Assembly (NCBI RefSeq): GCF_012935325.2
Contig: NZ_JABBYG020000010.1
Span: 186,001 to 250,000, forward strand
Source of the DNA: Paenibacillus sp. PL91
Lineage (GTDB): Bacteria > Bacillota > Bacilli > Paenibacillales > Paenibacillaceae
Reading direction: 5' to 3'
DNA length: 64,000 bases
Shown piece after piece: positions 34,781 through 42,746 of this stretch. The notes beneath the pieces were generated by a model. That model searched no databases. It saw nothing but the letters and a program-made list of their open reading frames with translations, and had not been told where the DNA came from. Position numbers and translations under genes: made by a program. Positions within the stretch are counted from its first letter, which is position 1. Each line of letters opens with the position of its first letter.

Positions 34781-35668
34781 ATGGAAACGATCGGAAATAC
34801 CCCCTTAACAAAGGGATTGAAGAAAACGTTCTATTATGTCGTATGCGCCTTGATCGCGATCGTTATGTTTTTGCCCTTTTATTGGAGCGTGCTGACCTCC
34901 ATTAAACCGGATGAGCAAATTTTTGCGATGCCGATCAAATGGCTGCCTACGGACATTACGTTTGAGCATTACAAAAAAGCGTTCACGACAGTGCCTTTTG
35001 GCTTGTATTTCTGGAATTCGTTTGTGCTTGCGGCTTCAGGGGTATTATTCAATCTCTTTTTGGGATCTTTAGCGGGCTATGCCTTCGCCAAGCTCAAATT
35101 TAAGCTGAGCCAGCCGCTCTTCCGGGTATTGCTCGCGGCGATGATGATTCCGGGAATCGTCACGATGATTCCAAGCGTTTATGTGCTGCAGCATCTTCCT
35201 TTGTTAGGCGGAAATGACCTGCTCGGAGCAGGCGGGCACGGGCTGATGAACTCCTTTTGGGGCATTATTTTGCCTGGCGCCTCGGGAACGTTTGCGGTCT
35301 TCTTTATGCGGCAATTTTTTCTTACGCTGCCTACCGATATGCTGGAGATGGCACGGATCGAGGGCTGCGGCGAATTTATGATTTTCTGGCGCATCTATTT
35401 GCCGCTCACAAAGCCCGCGCTCGCTACGCTGGGGATATTTACGTTTCAAGCGGGCTGGAACAGCTTTCTGTGGCCGATGATCGTGTTAAATGATCCGACA
35501 AAGGCGACGGTTCAAATGGGTTTGCAAGCTTTCTCCTACAACTTTCAAACGGATTTTGGACCTATGATGGCAGGTGCCTTGGTCGCTATATTGCCGATTC
35601 TCATTTTGTTCCTGCTGCTGCAGCGTTACTTTGTTCAAGGCATAGCCTTTAGCGGAATCAAAGGTTAA
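34781..35668 (+). CDS. Sugar ABC transporter permease, MalG type (locus 2)
   Basis: A 295-residue six-helix permease with the EAA loop LEMARIEGCGEFMIFWRIYLP. The C-terminus IAFSGIKG is typical of the subfamily. It is co-transcribed with the MalF-type gene and followed by two GH76 genes, which links the imported sugar to mannan degradation. Confidence 0.92.
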   Translation: METIGNTPLTKGLKKTFYYVVCALIAIVMFLPFYWSVLTSIKPDEQIFAMPIKWLPTDITFEHYKKAFTTVPFGLYFWNSFVLAASGVLFNLFLGSLAGYAFAKLKFKLSQPLFRVLLAAMMIPGIVTMIPSVYVLQHLPLLGGNDLLGAGGHGLMNSFWGIILPGASGTFAVFFMRQFFLTLPTDMLEMARIEGCGEFMIFWRIYLPLTKPALATLGIFTFQAGWNSFLWPMIVLNDPTKATVQMGLQAFSYNFQTDFGPMMAGALVAILPILILFLLLQRYFVQGIAFSGIKG

Positions 35669-35734
35669 CGGTTGGAGCTGGCATATGTGGAGCTGGAAGC
35701 TAAGAAAGAATAATGACATAAGGGGAGAAGACAG

Positions 35735-36781
35735 ATGAACAAAATGGCGGTTGGCGTATGGGAGAAGCGGGCTGATGAGGCTCAAGCAGCGCTGGAGCAT
35801 TATTTTTGGAATGATGCGATACGCATGTACAACATTGAGACGCCTTGCCCAGGCGGCAAATGCAATACGATTTTTCATTATTGGTGGATGGCGCATGCGG
35901 TTGACGTGCTGGTAGATGGCTTGGTTCGAACAGGCGATACGCGTTATTCCGAAAAGCTGCCCATTTTCCTTGAAGGGATACGGGAGAGAAACGGCGGTTT
36001 TCTGCCTAACCATTTATACGATGATATGGAATGGATGGCGCTCGCTTGGCTGCGCGCTTATGAGGCAACCGGTGAACAGAAATACAAGGAAGCGGTTTTA
36101 GAATTGTGGGACGATATTAAAACCGGCTGGAATGACCATATGGGCGGCGGCATCGCATGGCAGAAAACGCAGCTGGATTATAAAAACACGCCAGCTAATG
36201 CGCCGGCTGCTATTTTGGCAGCGCGATTGTATCAAGCGTTCAAGGATGAAAATGATTTGGAATGGGCGCTCAAAATTTATAAGTGGCAAAAGGATCATCT
36301 CGTTGACCCGGATACCGGCTTCGTGTGGGACGGCATGAACCGCAACGGCGACGGCGCCATCGATAAAGAATGGAAGTTTACGTATTGCCAGGGCGTATTT
36401 ATCGGCGCAGCCGTCGAGCTATTTCGAGTGAGCGGCGAGCAGGCGTATTTGGACGATGCTGAGCGTTCCTTCGAGGCAGCGATCTCGGAGCTGACAGATC
36501 CTGTAACGGGCATATTGCCGGATGAGGAGACGGGGGACGGCGGTTTGTTCAAAGGCATTCTCATTCGTTATGCGGCGGAGCTGGCGAAGGAAGCTGGCGG
36601 CAATAACCGCGCTTGGCAGCTGCTGCAGGCGAATGCGGAACAGCTTTGGCAAAGCGGCAAAGCGGACGATAAAGCATTGTTTAATCAAAATTGGACAGAA
36701 AAGCCAGGCGAGCTCGTTACGCTAAGCGTGCAGCTAAGCGGCGTGATGCTGCTGGAGAGAATGGCGGAGCGGCGCGGATGA
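35735..36781 (+). CDS. Glycoside hydrolase family 76 (alpha-1,6-mannanase-like), copy 1
   Basis: A 348-residue alpha/alpha-barrel protein. The GH76 catalytic Asp pair is in LYDDMEWMALAWLRAYE near residue 93. Other blocks are IFHYWWMAHAVDV, YKNTPANAPAAILAARLY, GFVWDGMNR and FTYCQGVFIGAAVELF. GH76 enzymes cut alpha-1,6-mannan backbones such as yeast mannan or mycobacterial lipomannan. There is no signal peptide, so it should act inside the cell on imported fragments. Its stop overlaps the next gene's ATG by 4 bases (ATGA). Confidence 0.85.
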   Translation: MNKMAVGVWEKRADEAQAALEHYFWNDAIRMYNIETPCPGGKCNTIFHYWWMAHAVDVLVDGLVRTGDTRYSEKLPIFLEGIRERNGGFLPNHLYDDMEWMALAWLRAYEATGEQKYKEAVLELWDDIKTGWNDHMGGGIAWQKTQLDYKNTPANAPAAILAARLYQAFKDENDLEWALKIYKWQKDHLVDPDTGFVWDGMNRNGDGAIDKEWKFTYCQGVFIGAAVELFRVSGEQAYLDDAERSFEAAISELTDPVTGILPDEETGDGGLFKGILIRYAAELAKEAGGNNRAWQLLQANAEQLWQSGKADDKALFNQNWTEKPGELVTLSVQLSGVMLLERMAERRG

Positions 36782-37812
36782 GCGATAGGAATTGGACTGA
36801 TTTTGCACAGGATGCTCTGATTGGGAATTACTGGAACGAGACTGCTTCCATTATGAATCAATGGTATCCGCAGGAGGCAAACCGGCCTGGCGAAAACTAT
36901 TATTACTGGTGGCAGGCACATGTGATCGACGTATTTGTAGACGGGCTGACCCGCACGGGCGACAGCCGGTATCGGGATCGAATTGATGCGATTTACGATG
37001 GGATACGAAGGAGCAACGGCGGAACGTTTTTGCACCATTATTATGATGATATGGAATGGCTCGCTTTGGCTTTGCTTAGAGCCTACCAAGCCGTTGGAAA
37101 TGAAGCGTACAAGCACAGTGCCCTAGCGTTGTGGGCGGATATTCAGACGGCTTGGAGCGACAATTTGGGCGGCGGAATGGGATGGAACAAAGGGCAATTG
37201 GATTATAAAAATACGCCGGCCAATGCGCCTGCTGCCATACTCGCCGCAAGGCTGTATCAATGCTTTGGAGACGAAGCGGATTTGGAATGGGCTTTGAAAA
37301 TATATAAATGGAACAAAGAAAATCTGGTTGATCCTGAAACCGGCTTCGTATGGGATGGCATGAACCGATTAGGCGATATGCAGATCGATTATGACTGGGC
37401 ATTTACCTACTGCCAAGGGGTATACATCGGCGCAGGCGTTGAGCTGTATCGCTGTACCGGAAATCAGCAGTTTCTGGATGAGGCGAGACGAACATCGCAA
37501 GCATGCATCGCGAGATTATGCAGGCCGGAAAATCTTGTTTTGCCAGATGAGGGCATCGACGATACGGGGCTCTTCAAAGGAATTTTGGTAAGGTATTTGG
37601 TCGAGCTGCTGCGGACTGCGCCGGAAATGAACGATGTGCGGGAGGTTATCCGGGCAAATGCTGCAATTTTGTTGGAGCATGGACTGGAGAAGGAAAGCGG
37701 CTTATGCGGCCCGTCGTGGGAGAGCCCTCCCGTGCTGCCTGTTCAGCTAAGCGTCCAGCTTAGCGGTGTCATGCTGCTCGAAGCAGCCGAAGCGATTAAT
37801 CGATTGGAGTAA
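36778..37812 (+). CDS. Glycoside hydrolase family 76 (alpha-1,6-mannanase-like), copy 2
   Basis: A 344-residue paralogue of the preceding gene. It shares the Asp pair (YYDDMEWLALALLRAY), YKNTPANAPAAILAARLY, LEWALKIYKW, TGFVWDGMNR and FTYCQGVYIGA. The true start is the ATG at 36778 coupled to the first gene's stop; a longer in-frame reading from 36691 lies inside copy 1. It arose by tandem duplication and may cover a second linkage or chain length. Cytoplasmic by lack of a signal peptide. Confidence 0.85.
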   Translation: MSDRNWTDFAQDALIGNYWNETASIMNQWYPQEANRPGENYYYWWQAHVIDVFVDGLTRTGDSRYRDRIDAIYDGIRRSNGGTFLHHYYDDMEWLALALLRAYQAVGNEAYKHSALALWADIQTAWSDNLGGGMGWNKGQLDYKNTPANAPAAILAARLYQCFGDEADLEWALKIYKWNKENLVDPETGFVWDGMNRLGDMQIDYDWAFTYCQGVYIGAGVELYRCTGNQQFLDEARRTSQACIARLCRPENLVLPDEGIDDTGLFKGILVRYLVELLRTAPEMNDVREVIRANAAILLEHGLEKESGLCGPSWESPPVLPVQLSVQLSGVMLLEAAEAINRLE

Positions 37813-38341
37813 AAGAAGCCCGCGTTTTGCTGCGTGTGGCGAGCTGTGACCCGTAAGAAAGTCACTTTTTGACGGTGTCGATGTTACGAAAAACAGCTCA
37901 ATGGCAGCTTAACGGGGGGCTTTTTTGTTTGTTTTTGATGTACGGATATTAGAGGTCGTTTAGGCCCGTGAAGGTTAGAATGAATTTGCGCGGCGACATC
38001 GCTTCGATTTGCTTGAAGGCTTTGCTGAACGCGAGGACGCTGCCGTAGCCGACCTTCTCGGCGATGGTCGTAAATAGCTTGGTCATGAATGCTTTTTTTG
38101 ATTTGGAGAACGTTTCCATTCTATCCCGTCAAATTAGCAGGATTGGACAAATAATAACAAGCTGAAATAAAGAAGTTCTAAAAAAACTGTGATAACATAA
38201 GCAATGTAAACGGAAACAAGAACTAAAGAGCTTGGATAGCAAATAACATCTTTTATTATATGATAGCGCTGTACAATCATCAAACGATGACGCATATCAT
38301 CGCTTGTATTGCTGTTTTTATAAGGAAGGGAGCATTCGGTT
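37813..38341. other. Intergenic region containing a regulator remnant
   Basis: This 529-base gap between the GH76 and GH172 genes holds an AraC C-terminal fragment on the minus strand (37949-38119). A G-rich stretch followed by CTTTTTTG near 37911-37926 may end GH76 transcription. An AT-rich stretch before 38341 probably holds the GH172 promoter. No full gene is present. Confidence 0.5.
37949..38119 (-). pseudogene. C-terminal fragment of an AraC-family regulator
   Basis: A 56-residue frame contains TIAEKVGYGSVLAFSKAFKQIEAMSPRKFI, read in blocks, which matches the second helix-turn-helix and end of AraC proteins. The rest of the protein, about 230 residues in a typical member, is missing. 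It looks like a decayed regulator left by rearrangement between the GH76 and GH172 genes. Confidence 0.65.
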
Positions 38342-39424
38342 ATGAGTCGATTCAACGGGCTAGATATGGGAATAGGCAGCTTGGCTAGAATTTCTGACGC
38401 ACAGACTCGCTCGATAAGCGCAGAAAATGTTAACGGTGAAAAAGGCAAGGGCGGGATGGCAACGGAAGGTACCGGCGCGAATTGCGCGCGCGATCTAGGG
38501 ATTGGCTGGAAGGTGTCTCCTTCGGTGGAAATCGCGGCAGGAGCAACGTATACAATGGCGGATATAGACGGTCCGGGTGCGATACAACATATATGGCTGA
38601 CATGCGCTCCAACGAATTGGAGAAACATGATTCTCCGTATGTATTGGGACGATGAGGAGCTGCCTTCGGTAGAGGTTCCGATCGGAGACTTCTTCTGCAA
38701 CGGCTGGCAGGAGCGAAGCGATGTGAATTCTCAGCCAGTAGCCGTTAATCCGGCAGGCGGGATGAACAGCTACTGGCTGATGCCGTTTCGGAAGCACGCC
38801 AAAATAACCGTCGAGAACAAAGCGACCGATAAGGCCGTGCTCTATTACCAGGTCGATTACACGTTAACAGATGTGCCTGACGACATGGCATATTTCCATG
38901 CCCAGTGGCGAAGATCCAATCCCGTGCCGTACGGCGAAGTACATACGATACTGGATGGCGTAACCGGAAAAGGACATTATGTGGGAACTTATTTGGCTTG
39001 GCAGGTTAACAATACTGGCTGGTGGGGCGAGGGCGAAATCAAGTTTTTCATGGACGGGGACAAGGAGTTTCCTACGATATGCGGAACAGGCACGGAGGAT
39101 TATTTTGGCGGGGCTTGGAACTGGGAGCAGCCGCATGGGAAATACGCCACTTATTCGACCGCGTATCTGGGCATGCACCAGCTTATTAAGCCGGATGGCT
39201 TGTATCGCAGCCAGCAGCGGTTCGGGATGTACCGCTGGCATATTATGGACCCGATCCGGTTCCATAGCGACTTGAAAGTGACGATTCAGGATCTCGGCTG
39301 GCGTTCGGGAGGAAGGTATTTGCCGCAGCAAAGCGATATTGCTTCAACGGCATTCTGGTACCAGCTGGAGCCGCATGCTCCGCATCCTTCCCTGCCGTCC
39401 AACGATGAGCGGGAAGTCATTTGA
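38342..39424 (+). CDS. DUF2961 / glycoside hydrolase family 172 protein
   Basis: A 360-residue double jelly-roll protein of the DUF2961 family, now GH172. Blocks include DIDGPGAIQHIWLT, VEVPIGDFFCNGW, YYQVDYTL and the conserved GTGTEDYFGGAWNW, whose Glu is a candidate catalytic residue. Known GH172 enzymes act on furanosides (difructose dianhydride, D-arabinofuranosides). No signal peptide. It is near the GH76 pair, so it may remove furanose side groups from imported mannan-type oligosaccharides. The start is ATG 38342 with AAGGGAG upstream. Confidence 0.85.
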   Translation: MSRFNGLDMGIGSLARISDAQTRSISAENVNGEKGKGGMATEGTGANCARDLGIGWKVSPSVEIAAGATYTMADIDGPGAIQHIWLTCAPTNWRNMILRMYWDDEELPSVEVPIGDFFCNGWQERSDVNSQPVAVNPAGGMNSYWLMPFRKHAKITVENKATDKAVLYYQVDYTLTDVPDDMAYFHAQWRRSNPVPYGEVHTILDGVTGKGHYVGTYLAWQVNNTGWWGEGEIKFFMDGDKEFPTICGTGTEDYFGGAWNWEQPHGKYATYSTAYLGMHQLIKPDGLYRSQQRFGMYRWHIMDPIRFHSDLKVTIQDLGWRSGGRYLPQQSDIASTAFWYQLEPHAPHPSLPSNDEREVI

Positions 39425-39467
39425 CGAATTTGATCCGCTTGCAAATGAAATTGTGAGAAATGATCTG

Positions 39468-39515
39468 AAAAGCCATTCGATTGGAGCGATAGCGTTCCGA
39501 GCGTGTGGCTTTTTT
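39468..39515 (+). terminator. Terminator after the GH172 gene
   Basis: AAAAGCCA (39468-39475) pairs with TGGCTTTT (39506-39513), followed by more T residues. Confidence 0.75.
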
Positions 39516-39625
39516 CGATAGGTTCCATAAGCTGGTCTAATTGGACTTTTGATGGGAAATGGTATATGATTCTATCGACAAAATTGATAGAGTAATAGCT
39601 TTACTCTAAAAGGGAGAGGGATGTA

Positions 39626-41248
39626 TTGAAGTTTAGGGGAAAAACGACGATGCTTATTGGAATCCTTATGCTGTTCATGATCGGAACGTCGTTGCAGGCG
39701 TTTGCTTATGATGCGCAATTGAAACTATATCGCGATGTGCCGGAGAAGGATTGGGCAGCAGAATCCATTTACCGTTTAGTCGCTCTTGGCGTCGTATCCG
39801 GCTATGAGGACGGTACTTACCGGCCAAGTGCGGAGCTTACAAGAGAGGCATTCGTTAAGCTGCTGGTAGAATCGGTTAATCCAGTAATCGAGAAAGAGAA
39901 GACGTCTGCACTCTCGGACGTGGCGAAGGATCGCTGGTCGTACGGATCCATTAAGCTTGCTTATGACGCAGGATGGCTGGATTTGCTTGTCAAAGACGGC
40001 AAATTTAATCCAAGCCAAAGCATCAAGCGTGAGGAAGTTGCGGCATTAACCGCCTTCGCTTTGCTGCAGGGCAAAACCGCGGAGGAGAAAAAGCAGTGGC
40101 TCGAAGTGGACTGGCTTCCGGCACGCGAGCAAGCTGCCTTTGGCGATGTGGAGAAAATTGATCAAAAGCTCGCTCCTTATGTGCTGAGAACATACTCCGA
40201 CGCTATTATGAAAGGCGACGATAAAGGCTTGTTCCTTCCGAAAAAGTCGTTAACTCGCCGCGAGGCAGCGTCGATTATCGATCGGATGATCGGCTTCCGA
40301 AATGACGGCCGCGAGCTTGACATATCCGCATTTTATGCGGCCTCTGGACCTTACAAGAAGCATGAGCGTTTCGCTTCCGCGGATGAAATCATCTTCGATT
40401 GGGCGAAGCTGGACTATCAAGGAGCTGGCAAGGCATCGGTAGCCCTGACGCCGCCGGCCGATTGGCAGCAGGCCATAACTGCGGCAGAGAACAGCCAATC
40501 CACAAAAACGCTAATGATTTTTGCAAATACAACATTTCAAAAGCTTGGCGATTTTGTGATGGATGCTGAAGCTCGCCAAGCATTCGCTGTTTCTGTCGGG
40601 GAGGCCGTCGCCAATGCTTCGTACGGATTTGAGCGTGTAGCGATTGACTTTGAGGGCCTTGTGCCGGCATCCTATAAAGAGCCGCTCAATGAGCTGCTAC
40701 GCGCGATCAAGGCGGAGCTTGGTGAAGCTGAGCTGACGGTTGTCGTGCCGCCATCCTATTATTACGCGGGCTATGATTACAAGCAGATCGGCGAGCTTGC
40801 CGACCGGGTCGTCCTGATGGCTTATGAATTTACGCATGAAGAAAGCGGACTGCCGTCTGCTCCGCTTACGCTGGTAGGCGACGCTGCGCGGGATGCGCTT
40901 AAGTATATTCCGGCGGACAAGCTGCTGCTTGGCATATCGAAGCAGGCAAACCAATGGACTACTGGCGCGGATGGCAAAGTAGAGTTTTTCCGGTCGCCAG
41001 CCATTGCCGCAGTCGAAAGCCGAATTGCGGAACCGGGGACAACATCAGTCATGCAGCTGCCTTATTTTTTGAATAAGGTGACTTTTACGGATACAAGAGG
41101 CTCGCACCTGATGTGGTACGAGAACGCGCAGAGCATTCAAGCCAAAATGCGTTTGGCGAAGGAGCTGGGGCTGCGCGGGGTTGCCCTGTGGCAGATCAAC
41201 CAGCTGACGGATGAAGATTGGACGATGATTTCTTCGTTTAATAAATAG
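39626..41248 (+). CDS. S-layer-homology protein with GH18-like catalytic domain
   Basis: A 540-residue exported protein. A signal peptide (IGILMLFMIGTSLQAFA) is followed by three SLH repeats at about residues 30-215 (LYRDVPEKDWAAESIYRLV...; ALSDVAKDRWSYGSIKLAYD; FGDVEKIDQ...KGDDKGLFLPKKSLTRREA). These anchor it to cell-wall polymer. The C-terminal half resembles GH18: VAIDFEGL matches the strand holding the catalytic D-x-E, and the barrel ends with GLRGVALWQI. It is related to YvbX/SleL-type enzymes that cut N-acetylglucosamine polymers. Start is TTG 39626 with GGGAGAGGG upstream. Confidence 0.85.
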   Translation: MKFRGKTTMLIGILMLFMIGTSLQAFAYDAQLKLYRDVPEKDWAAESIYRLVALGVVSGYEDGTYRPSAELTREAFVKLLVESVNPVIEKEKTSALSDVAKDRWSYGSIKLAYDAGWLDLLVKDGKFNPSQSIKREEVAALTAFALLQGKTAEEKKQWLEVDWLPAREQAAFGDVEKIDQKLAPYVLRTYSDAIMKGDDKGLFLPKKSLTRREAASIIDRMIGFRNDGRELDISAFYAASGPYKKHERFASADEIIFDWAKLDYQGAGKASVALTPPADWQQAITAAENSQSTKTLMIFANTTFQKLGDFVMDAEARQAFAVSVGEAVANASYGFERVAIDFEGLVPASYKEPLNELLRAIKAELGEAELTVVVPPSYYYAGYDYKQIGELADRVVLMAYEFTHEESGLPSAPLTLVGDAARDALKYIPADKLLLGISKQANQWTTGADGKVEFFRSPAIAAVESRIAEPGTTSVMQLPYFLNKVTFTDTRGSHLMWYENAQSIQAKMRLAKELGLRGVALWQINQLTDEDWTMISSFNK

Positions 41249-41258
41249 GATTTATAGA

Positions 41259-41300
41259 ATAGGACGGAGCAGGATGTTATCTGCTCCGTCCTATTTTTTT
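41259..41300. terminator. Strong terminator after the SLH-GH18 gene
   Basis: A 12-14 bp perfect stem (AGGACGGAGCAG with CTGCTCCGTCCT) and an 8-base loop are followed by seven T residues. Confidence 0.93.
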
Positions 41301-41323
41301 GTTGTGGTCATGGCGCGGGCTGC

Positions 41324-41692
41324 GAGCTGGAATAAGTCTACTTTCTAGACGTATTCCTGCGACATTAGCTAGTTTGGCGGGAATAGATCTATTTTCTAGA
41401 TCTATTTTCTCAGGAGCGGCGCGTAGAAGGGCAATTGGCGGGCTATGAGCTGGAATAAGTCTACTTTCTAGACGTATTCCGGCGATATTAGCTAGTTTGG
41501 CGAGAATAGATCTATTTTCTAGATCTATTATCGCAGGTGTAGCGCGTAGAAGGGCAAGTGGCGGGCTGCGAGCTGGAATAAGTCTACTTTTTAGACGTAT
41601 TCCTGCGAAGTTAGCTGGTTTGGCGGAAATAGATCTATTTTCTAGATCTATTTTCGCAGGAGCGGCGTGTAAAGGTGGGCTTGATCTATTTC
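41324..41692. repeat. Three tandem copies of a 123-bp non-coding repeat
   Basis: Units beginning GAGCTGGAATAAGTCTACTT start at 41324, 41447 and 41570, an exact 123-bp period. Each contains AGTCTACTTTCTAGACGTATTCC and a self-complementary AATAGATCTATTTTCTAGATC block (both given in part). The third copy diverges in its last 30 bases. No reading frame is conserved, so it appears to be a structured intergenic repeat. Confidence 0.88.
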
Positions 41693-41791
41693 CGCGGCAG
41701 CAGCGCAGCTAGACTATCCTCTAATGGGACACTCCTTAGTTTTTTACCCTTCTATCTTAGATTCTTCCATCGTTTGTTTATGAAGGCGCTT

Positions 41792-42643
41792 TTATAATGA
41801 GGTTAGCGGATGCTGATGATTATAGGCAGCACGATATTCAGTTGGGGATAGGCTCGCCTCCTTACGGAAAAATTTCGTGAAATGATTCGTTTCCTTGAAG
41901 CCGGTTTGATCGGCGATTTCTTTAATGCTTAGCGAAGTCGTCGTTAAAAGCTGCTTGGCGCGATCGGTTCGTTTGCGGCTGACGTATTTAAGCGGCGGAA
42001 CGCCAAAATGCTTTTTGAAATAGGAGCTAAAATAGTTGGGATGGAGATGGACGGCTTCCGCCATTTGATCGACGCTGATGCTCGTGTGAAGGCGGCTGTC
42101 CACATATTGCGCAATGACTCGCAAACGGTTCATTTCCTCTGTTCGGTGCTGAAGCACTCGAAGCGGAACCGACTCAAGGAAGCGGCTAACGATTTCAAGC
42201 AGCACCGCTTTCTCGCGGAGCCTGGCAACAATAGTCGTCTGCTCGTGCCAAGCGATCAGCTCTTGAAACAAATGAGTCATGTTGTCTATGTCTTCGATGT
42301 TGATGCAAAGAGGGACGCCAATCCACTGAAACAGGTCGAGGGGGCCCGCCAGAATGCTGAAATGGCACCAATATTTTAAGTAAGGACGATCATTTAAGGT
42401 TGAAAAGGATACTTTCGCATGTGCGGGCGTCAGAAAAAGTTGACCGGGCTTCGGATAATAATCAACATCGCCGATTCGAATCCAGCCCTCACCCTCGCAA
42501 ATGAAATACAGCTTGTTGTACGCAGGAAAGGAGTTATTTTCTCCCCAATGAAGCTGTACCTGCGTTTTATGCGCGATGAGCAACTGCAGCTGCAGCGATT
42601 GCAGCAAATCGGATAACGCTTGTTGTTCGCTTGTTCTGATCAC
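41792..42643 (-). CDS. AraC family transcriptional regulator
   Basis: A 283-residue regulator with an N-terminal cupin-type sugar-sensing domain (LYFICEGEGWIRIGDVDYYPKPGQLFLTP in blocks) and a C-terminal AraC double HTH (SISVDQMAEAVHLHPNYFSSYFKKHFG; SIKEIADQTGFKETNHFTKFFRK). The start appears to be GTG at 42643. It is divergent from the GH95 gene, with about 100 bases between them, so it probably controls that gene. Confidence 0.88.
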   Translation of the reverse strand: MIRTSEQQALSDLLQSLQLQLLIAHKTQVQLHWGENNSFPAYNKLYFICEGEGWIRIGDVDYYPKPGQLFLTPAHAKVSFSTLNDRPYLKYWCHFSILAGPLDLFQWIGVPLCINIEDIDNMTHLFQELIAWHEQTTIVARLREKAVLLEIVSRFLESVPLRVLQHRTEEMNRLRVIAQYVDSRLHTSISVDQMAEAVHLHPNYFSSYFKKHFGVPPLKYVSRKRTDRAKQLLTTTSLSIKEIADQTGFKETNHFTKFFRKEASLSPTEYRAAYNHQHPLTSL

Positions 42644-42746
42644 CTGCTAAGCACCGCCATCCGCTGTTTTTTAAAGAAGGATTATTAATATAGTAATGGA
42701 TTGCTTCAGCAAATAATAGATTCGGCTATAAAAAGGAGAATAAAAG

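Noticed and set aside
36691-36777. N-terminal extension of the second GH76 protein
   Set aside because: It lies inside the first GH76 gene; the ATGA overlap at 36778 with an upstream GGCGGAG is the natural start.
41324-41692. Possible CRISPR array or insertion sequence
   Set aside because: The 123-bp units are directly adjacent without spacers, and no transposase frame or terminal repeats are present.
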